Positions 57,471 to 64,000 of a stretch of 64,000 bases of DNA are shown here, one piece after another (the first letter of the stretch is position 1; each line of letters opens with the position of its first letter). Source of the DNA: Streptomyces zhaozhouensis (lineage in GTDB: Bacteria; Actinomycetota; Actinomycetes; Streptomycetales; Streptomycetaceae); contig NZ_OCNE01000026.1 in NCBI RefSeq assembly GCF_900230195.1, positions 1-64,000 on the forward strand, in the 5' to 3' direction. The translations under genes and the position numbers were made by a program. Under the pieces are notes generated by a model that did not search any database, had not been told where the DNA came from, and saw only the letters and a list, made by a program, of their open reading frames with translations.

Positions 57471-58989
57471 CCGCCGGCGCGGCGAGCGCCCCGCAGCGGG
57501 CGAGGAGCACGGCGGCCGACGCGGCGGCGCCGGCCACCGTCCAGATCACCAACGCCGGCCAGACGTAGACGACTTGGCCGAAGGTGCCGCGCCGGCCCAT
57601 GGCCAGCCCGCACAGCTCGGGCAGCCAGAACAGCAGCGCGAGGGGCACGAGCGGCCAGAGCAGCCCCGGCGCCGCGCGCCAGCGCGGGCCGTCCGCCGCG
57701 CGCCGCGCCCAGCGGCGCGCGCGCCGGACGCCCCACGCGCCCAGCCCCACGGCCCCGACCGTGAACGCCGCCAGCACCCAGTCGGCGGTGAGGGTGAACG
57801 GCCGGTGGTCGCCCGGCGCGCGCCCCTCGGCCAGATCGACCAGCCCGTCGGCCAGCGCGACGGCGTCGTCGCCCGAGATCATCCCGGTGTTGGTGGCCAC
57901 GGCGATGCCGACGCCGTGTTCGGGCAGCAGGATCTGTATCGCGTTCTGGGTGAGCAACTGCCCGGTGTGTTGCAGCCGGAAGGGGCGCTCGCCCTCCGGG
58001 CTCACGCTCCACCCCATGGCGTACTCCCGCCCCTCGGGCGGGGTGTGCGCCAGCCGCGCCTCGGCCTCCGGCAGCACCCGGCGGCCGTCGGCCGAGACGC
58101 CGAGGGTGTGCTGCGCCACCAGCCAGTCACCCAGGTCGTCGGCGGTGGTGACCACCCCGAAGGCCCCGCCGGTGAACCAGCGCGGATGGTCCCGTTCGAA
58201 GAGCCGCCCGTAGGCGCGCACATGGCCGCGCGCGCCCTCCGGCATCTCGGTCGTGGAGTCGACGGCGACGCTGTCCCCCATCCCCAGCGGGCGGAGGACG
58301 GCGTCGGCCAGGTGGTCGGCGAACGGCTCCCCGCTGACCACCTCGACCAGCCGGGCGGCCACCGCGTAGTTCGTGTTGTGGTAGTGCCAGGCCGTGCCCG
58401 GGTCGTCCGCGAGGCGCGCGTCGCGCAGCGCGGCGACGGCCTCGGTGAGACTCTCCGGCTGGGGCAGCACCAGGTCCGGGTGGGCCGAGTCGGCCATGCC
58501 CGAGGTCTGGTTCAGCAGTTGGCGGACGGTGATCTCCTCGGCCCTGGGGTCGGCCATGGCGAACTCGGGGAGCTGTGCGGCCACCGGCTCGTCCAGCGCG
58601 ATCCGCCCGTCCGCCGCCAGCCGGAGCACCGCCCAGGCCGTCATCGACTTGGAGAGCGAGGCGACGGGCACCGGGGTCCGCGCCGTCAGCGGCCGGCCCT
58701 CGGCGGTGCGGCCGTAACCGGCGGCCCGCACCACCCGTTCGCCGCTGGTCACCGCGACCACGGCGCCCGGCAGCCCGGTGTCGTCCAGATAGTCGCGCAC
58801 ATGGGCGTCGACGGAGGCGGCGTCCAGCGTGGGCCGCTCCTCGGCGGCCCGCGCCGCCCCGGGGGCCGCGCAGGTCAGCGCCAGCAGCGCGGCGGCGCCG
58901 GCCGCGAGCCGGAGCACCGCGCGGCGCCCGGCCGTTCCGGCGGTCCCGGGGGCGGTGCCCGCCCCGTTTCTCGTTGCGTCTTTCCACAT
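57430..58989 (-). CDS. membrane beta-lactamase-fold serine hydrolase
   Basis: 519 residues. A signal/anchor (AVLRLAAGAAALLALTCAAP) is followed by a class C beta-lactamase-like domain: SxxK in VASLSKSMTAWAVL, YxN as YHN in AWHYHNTNYAVAARL, and HTG in QHTGQLLTQN. Three membrane helices form the C-terminus (about 410-430, 450-475, 483-510). Similar proteins act as D-amino-acid esterases or wall-related hydrolases. ATG 58989. It is divergent from a two-component system, with an 18-bp palindrome between, and overlaps the 3' end of the preceding gene. Confidence 0.88.
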   Translation of the reverse strand: MWKDATRNGAGTAPGTAGTAGRRAVLRLAAGAAALLALTCAAPGAARAAEERPTLDAASVDAHVRDYLDDTGLPGAVVAVTSGERVVRAAGYGRTAEGRPLTARTPVPVASLSKSMTAWAVLRLAADGRIALDEPVAAQLPEFAMADPRAEEITVRQLLNQTSGMADSAHPDLVLPQPESLTEAVAALRDARLADDPGTAWHYHNTNYAVAARLVEVVSGEPFADHLADAVLRPLGMGDSVAVDSTTEMPEGARGHVRAYGRLFERDHPRWFTGGAFGVVTTADDLGDWLVAQHTLGVSADGRRVLPEAEARLAHTPPEGREYAMGWSVSPEGERPFRLQHTGQLLTQNAIQILLPEHGVGIAVATNTGMISGDDAVALADGLVDLAEGRAPGDHRPFTLTADWVLAAFTVGAVGLGAWGVRRARRWARRAADGPRWRAAPGLLWPLVPLALLFWLPELCGLAMGRRGTFGQVVYVWPALVIWTVAGAAASAAVLLARCGALAAPAVRRWRASRVAAVR

Positions 58990-59047
58990 GCCGCCAATCC
59001 CAGCCGGGCGCGCCGGGGCCGCGCACTGACCCGCGAGGGAGACAAAA

Positions 59048-59065
59048 GGTAGTGCGGGCACTACC
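59048..59065. promoter_or_regulatory. 18-bp palindrome between hydrolase and two-component genes
   Basis: GGTAGTGCGGGCACTACC: perfect 8-bp arms around GG. Its centre is 42-43 bp before the GTG of the kinase gene. TATGGT (59087-59092) would be the -10 of a leaderless transcript without a good -35, so the palindrome sits where a class II activator binds. Confidence 0.65.
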
Positions 59066-59098
59066 GCGCGCCCGCCCACCGGCGGCTATGGTCGCCCG

Positions 59099-60319
59099 GT
59101 GCGTGAACGAACGGCCTGGGCCGCCCTCGCGCGGCGGCCGCTGCGCTTCCTCGCCACGCCCTGGCCGTGGCGGGCGCTGCTCTACACCGCGACCGGCGTC
59201 GTCTTCGGCGCGCTGGCCGCCGCCGTCCTGCTGACGCTCGCGGTGGCCGGGCTGGCGACGGTGGTCGTCGGCGTGGGCGCGCCGCTCCTGCTGGCGGTGG
59301 CGCTCTCCGGCGTGTTCGTGACCAGGGTCGAACGGTGGCGGCTGCGGCTGGTCGACCGCGACCCGGTGCCCGACCCGCATCGCGCGCCCCCGCGCCCCGG
59401 CGCCCGCGCCTGGGTGGCTGCCCGGCTTCGGGAGCCGGCCACCTGGCGCGAACTGGGCTTCACCGCCGTCTCGTTGACCGCGCTGTGGTGGCTCGACCTG
59501 CTGGTGCTCGGCTTCGCGCTGGGGCTTCCGGCGCTGCTGGCGCACTCCCCGGTGGACGACCCCTCTGCCTGGCCCTGGCTGGTGGTCGGCGTGGCGCTGC
59601 TGCCGGCGGCGCCCTACACGCTGACGGCCTGGGCCGGCGCCAGGGCGGCGCTGACCCGGCTGGTGCTGGCGCCCAGGGACGGGGAGTTGGGGCGGGAGCT
59701 GACCGAGGTCAGGGCGTCGCGGGCGCGGCTGGTCGACGCGTTCGACGCGGAACGCCGCAGGATCGAGCGCGATCTGCACGACGGGGCGCAGCAGCGGCTG
59801 GTCGCCGTCACGATGCGGCTGGGCCTCGCCCGGCTTGACGCGGCTCCCGACTCGCCGGCGGAGCGTCAACTCGCCGACGCCCAGGAGGAGATCGGACTCG
59901 CCATCACCGAACTCCGGGAGCTGTGCCGGGGCGTGCACCCCAGGGCGCTCGTCGACCACGGGCTGGGCGCCGCGCTGGAGAACCTGGCGGACCGTTCCCC
60001 CGTTCCCGTCGCGCTGGACGTGGAGCTGCCGGGGCGGCTGCCGCCGGGCATCGAGAGCGCCGGATACTTCCTGGTCGCCGAGGCGTTGACCAACGTCGCC
60101 CGGCACAGCGGCGCCGCCGGCGCCGAGGTCGAGGCGCGGGTGCGGGCCGACGTGCTGACCGTCGCCGTCCGGGACGACGGGCGCGGCGGCGCTGCGGCGG
60201 CGGAGGGCGGCGGCCTGGAGGGGCTGGCCGACCGGGTGGACGCGGCCGGCGGACGGCTGCGGGTCTCCAGCCCGATCGGCGGACCGACGCTGCTCCAGGC
60301 GGAGTTGCCGTGTCGCTGA
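59099..60319 (+). CDS. sensor histidine kinase (HisKA_3, NarL type)
   Basis: 406 residues. Four membrane helices in the N-terminal half (about 26-50, 52-72, 122-145, 158-178) form a membrane sensor without a large outer domain. The HisKA_3 dimerization helix is ERRRIERDLHDGAQQRLVAV with phosphorylated H227. The HATPase domain has EALTNVARHSGA and DDGRGG. GTG 59099 lies 7 nt after a -10 box, so it is probably leaderless. The response regulator gene overlaps its end by 10 bp. Confidence 0.93.
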   Translation: MRERTAWAALARRPLRFLATPWPWRALLYTATGVVFGALAAAVLLTLAVAGLATVVVGVGAPLLLAVALSGVFVTRVERWRLRLVDRDPVPDPHRAPPRPGARAWVAARLREPATWRELGFTAVSLTALWWLDLLVLGFALGLPALLAHSPVDDPSAWPWLVVGVALLPAAPYTLTAWAGARAALTRLVLAPRDGELGRELTEVRASRARLVDAFDAERRRIERDLHDGAQQRLVAVTMRLGLARLDAAPDSPAERQLADAQEEIGLAITELRELCRGVHPRALVDHGLGAALENLADRSPVPVALDVELPGRLPPGIESAGYFLVAEALTNVARHSGAAGAEVEARVRADVLTVAVRDDGRGGAAAAEGGGLEGLADRVDAAGGRLRVSSPIGGPTLLQAELPCR

Positions 60320-60963
60320 CCGTGGTGCTGGCCGAGGACTCGGCGCTGTTGCGGGACGGGCTGGTCGGGGTGCTGACCCGGTTCGGCCACCGGGTGGTGG
60401 CGGCCGTCGGCGACGCGGACGCGCTGGTCGAACGGGCCCTGGAGCACGCGCCGGACGTGGTGATCACGGACGTCCGGATGCCACCCGGCAACGGGGACGA
60501 CGGCCTGCGGGCCGCCCTGGCGCTGCGTGCCGCGCGCCCGGGGCTGCCGGTGCTGGTGCTCAGCCAGTACCTGGAACGCTCCTATGTCGACCATCTGCTG
60601 CGGCTGGGCGGGGAGTTGGGCGTCGGCTACCTGCTGAAGGACCGGGTCGCGGCGGTCGCCGACTTCGTCGCCGCCGTGGAACGCGTCGCGGCCGGCGGCA
60701 CCGCGCTCGACCCCGAGGTGGTGCGCCAACTGCTGCGCCGTGGCGCCGACCCCGTCTCCCGGCTGACGCCGCGCGAGCACGAGGTGCTGGCGCTGATGGC
60801 CGAGGGGCTGGGCAACACGGAGATCGCCGACCGGCTGCACGTCTCGGGAGCCGCCGTCAACAAGCACATCGGCGCGATCCTGCGGAAGTTGGAGCTGCAC
60901 GAGGACGTCGCCGGCCACCGCCGGGTGCTGGCGGTCCTGGCCTACCTCGGCGGCGGCGCGTGA
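60310..60963 (+). CDS. NarL/LuxR-type response regulator
   Basis: 217 residues. The receiver domain has D10, phosphoacceptor D54 (VVITDVRMPPG) and Lys in VGYLLKDRV. The C-terminal LuxR helix-turn-helix is LTPREHEVLALMAEGLGNTE and SGAAVNKHIGAILRKLEL. GTG 60310 overlaps the kinase gene. It likely binds the palindrome at 59048-59065 and controls both the kinase operon and the divergent hydrolase. Confidence 0.93.
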   Translation: MSLTVVLAEDSALLRDGLVGVLTRFGHRVVAAVGDADALVERALEHAPDVVITDVRMPPGNGDDGLRAALALRAARPGLPVLVLSQYLERSYVDHLLRLGGELGVGYLLKDRVAAVADFVAAVERVAAGGTALDPEVVRQLLRRGADPVSRLTPREHEVLALMAEGLGNTEIADRLHVSGAAVNKHIGAILRKLELHEDVAGHRRVLAVLAYLGGGA

Positions 60964-60988
60964 TCCGCGCGGCCCGAGCCCGCGCCGC

Positions 60989-61585
60989 TCACCACGGCTC
61001 CCTCGTGAACAGCAGTGCCTCGTGCGGCCGTGGGCGCCCGCCGTGGGGGTGGGCGGCCGGCGAGCGGTCGGCGGGGGAGGAGCGTTCGGCCAGCTCGGCG
61101 AGGGTGGCGAGCCCGGCCAGCACCGGCGCGCGGTGCCGCCCGCGCTTCATCCACTCCGGCAGCCGGGCGATCATGGCCGACGTCGGGGAGAACGGGCCGC
61201 GCTCGCGCAGCGACGCGCCGACATAGGCGGCCAACGCCTCGACGTGCGCGGCGTTGTACGCCCACAGCACATGGCCGACGCACGGCGTCCGCAGCCAGAG
61301 CGACTGGCCGAAGAACGGGTCGTCCGGCCCGCCGAGCACCGCGCCGACCAGCGCGGGACCCTTCCGCTCCGCCTGCCACGCGCGGACCAGACCGCAGCCG
61401 CCGCAGGTCAACCTGCGTGGCATGAACAGCAGTTCGCTGCCCCAGCGCGGAGCCGGCAGGTCGGGCCTCGGCACCACCACCGCGCGCCCGCCGCAGCCGG
61501 GGCAGACCACCAGCAGCCGATCGGCGAACGCGGTCAGCGACCCACCCCGATCCCGATGCCGCCGGATCCCCGCCTCGTCACCCAT
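60989..61585 (-). CDS. zinc-ribbon protein of unknown function
   Basis: 198 residues. Two Cys pairs, C28/C31 (VVCPGCGGRA) and C61/C64 (LTCGGCGLVRAW), form a likely zinc ribbon. The following region (FFGQSLWLRTPCVGHVLWAY, HVEALAAYVGASLRER, RLPEWMKRGRHRAPVLAGLA) looks helical and folded, without membrane segments. I do not recognise a named family. ATG 61585 follows AGGGTGG. An upstream GTG at 61591 is also possible. The gene sits alone between a two-component system and a TetR gene. Confidence 0.72.
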   Translation of the reverse strand: MGDEAGIRRHRDRGGSLTAFADRLLVVCPGCGGRAVVVPRPDLPAPRWGSELLFMPRRLTCGGCGLVRAWQAERKGPALVGAVLGGPDDPFFGQSLWLRTPCVGHVLWAYNAAHVEALAAYVGASLRERGPFSPTSAMIARLPEWMKRGRHRAPVLAGLATLAELAERSSPADRSPAAHPHGGRPRPHEALLFTREPW

Positions 61586-61635
61586 GCGCACCACCCTGCC
61601 ACCGGGGCCCCGCCGGGGGCACCCGGGTATCGGGC

Positions 61636-62283
61636 TCAGCCCGGGAGGGTGAACGCCCCAGCCGTCGCCGCCAGGGCCGCCGTGCGGGCGGCGGTGGCGG
61701 GGAGGGCCGGGTCGGCGGGGGCGCGCAGCAGGGCGAGGCGGTGGTAGACGGGCGCGGTGGCGGCGATCAGCAGCGCGCGGTCGTCCGTGGCGGCGCCCGG
61801 CAACTCGCCGCGCGCCGCCGCCCGTTCCATCACCGGCGCGCACCGGCGGTAGCGGTCGTCCCAGAAGCGGCGCAGCGCCTCGGCGGCCTCGGGGGAGCGG
61901 AACGACGCGGCGATCAGCGCCATGGCGATCGGCGGGTCCTCGGTGAGCCCGGCGGCGACCTCCTCGTTGAGCGCGGCCAGGTCCCCTTCCAGCGAGCCGG
62001 TGTCGGGCGGCGCCCAGCCGTCGTCGGCCGCCGCGTCCAGCACGTCGGCCAGCAGCCCGCCGACGTCCCGCCAGCGGCGGTAGACCGTGGTCCGGTGCAC
62101 GCCGGAGCGGGTGGCGACCGCGTCCACCGTCAGCCCGTCGTAGCCCTCGGCCACCAGTTGCTCGCGCACCGCCCGGTGCACCAGCGCGCGGACGCGGGCG
62201 CTGCGCCCGCCGGGGCGGCGGCGGGGCGCGGGCTCGGGCGGGCTCGGCGGCGGGATGTCGGTTGACGGCGGCGGAGGCTCCAT
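61636..62283 (-). CDS. TetR-family transcriptional regulator
   Basis: 215 residues. A Pro-rich N-terminus is followed by the TetR helix-turn-helix (about 43-75: LTVDAVATRSGVHRTTVYRR). The ligand domain is typical TetR_C-type (FRSPEAAEALRRFWDDRYRR). It is divergent from an ABC-F gene, and the 121-bp space between them holds an imperfect inverted repeat, so it very likely represses the ABC-F gene and itself. Confidence 0.9.
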   Translation of the reverse strand: MEPPPPSTDIPPPSPPEPAPRRRPGGRSARVRALVHRAVREQLVAEGYDGLTVDAVATRSGVHRTTVYRRWRDVGGLLADVLDAAADDGWAPPDTGSLEGDLAALNEEVAAGLTEDPPIAMALIAASFRSPEAAEALRRFWDDRYRRCAPVMERAAARGELPGAATDDRALLIAATAPVYHRLALLRAPADPALPATAARTAALAATAGAFTLPG

Positions 62284-62285
62284 GG

Positions 62286-62310
62286 CAACATCCTAACGCA
62301 ACTGTTGTCG
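62286..62310. promoter_or_regulatory. candidate TetR operator
   Basis: CAACA (62286-62290) and TGTTG (62303-62307) form one repeat, and CGCAAC-T-GTTG with one extra base forms a second, overlapping one. It lies immediately upstream of the TetR start, within the shared promoter region. Imperfect, so tentative. Confidence 0.4.
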
Positions 62311-62404
62311 CATTTATGGGGTGCCCTGGTGCTCATCCGAGGTGTTCGTCCGACCGCGCGGCCCGTCCCGGCCGCTCCCGCCTCGCACACCACGGAGCCC
62401 ACCC

Positions 62405-64000
<1,596 letters not shown>

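Noticed and set aside
62321..62404. N-terminal extension or leader peptide upstream of the ABC-F gene from GTG 62321
   Set aside because: It is in frame with the ABC-F gene rather than a separate leader, its residues are Pro/Arg-rich, and TTG 62405 has a good ribosome-binding site.

Overview
The window is very GC-rich, densely coded DNA from an actinomycete, almost certainly a Streptomyces or close relative. Diagnostic genes are the developmental sigma factor BldN with its 86-90 residue pro-sequence, its membrane anti-sigma factor RsbN, a BdtA-type regulator, Rex with its operator in front of hemACD, a class I lysyl-tRNA synthetase and the futalosine-pathway menaquinone genes. Nearly all genes are intact. 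I see no insertion sequence, phage, CRISPR array or tRNA.

Layout. 1-160: 3' end of a 5S rRNA gene and its terminator. 174-8531: acuC-like deacetylase, bdtA, the tiny ribosomal protein bS22, an epimerase/acyltransferase pair, rsbN-bldN, a HAD phosphatase and a glutaredoxin-like protein. 8657-14712: Rex operator, rex-hemA-hemC-hemD overlapping operon, then hemB. 14801-20083: SDR, beta-lactamase-fold hydrolase, secreted subtilisin, lysS with a duplicated hairpin upstream. 20568-24691: minus-strand block of poorly known genes (DUF2637 membrane protein, two DUF3558 lipoproteins, one unknown). 24809-31398: hemL, a phosphatase and the complete system II cytochrome c assembly set (tlpA/ccdA/resB/ccsA). 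31897-41172: wall and membrane genes (two M23 peptidases, one behind an ArsR-type regulator; a transglycosylase-NlpC protein; PAP2 phosphatase) around the menaquinone pair ubiD-ubiA. 41275-51913: lipoprotein, csoR, pstSCAB, a large subtilase, and the DUF47-PiT phosphate pair. 52011-53582: DUF2516 / HbhA-like / XRE block. 53638-64000: accessory region built of regulator-effector pairs (methyltransferase; VOC + TipA-type MerR; HxlR with an imine-reductase-like enzyme; serine hydrolase opposite a two-component system; TetR opposite an ABC-F protein cut by the window end).

How it fits together. Much of the window serves respiration and its control: Rex senses NADH/NAD+ and governs heme synthesis, hemL supplies aminolevulinate next to cytochrome c assembly, ubiD-ubiA make menaquinone and CsoR handles copper. 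A second theme is phosphate (PstSCAB, DUF47-PiT, a PHO-box-like repeat). A third is development and envelope remodelling (BldN/RsbN, BdtA, several secreted peptidases).

The most interesting signals are regulatory DNA read directly from the sequence. They include a tipA-like promoter (TTGACC, 19-bp spacer holding a palindrome, GAGGGT) in front of a VOC-TipAS operon, an 18-bp palindrome placed near -42 of a probably leaderless two-component operon, a 14-bp palindrome inside the promoter of the ArsR-M23 operon, perfect palindromes before the PAP2 and DUF2637 genes, a sigma-BldN-like promoter before rsbN, and the Rex and CsoR operators. Operator and promoter calls were made by eye against consensus sequences recalled from memory.
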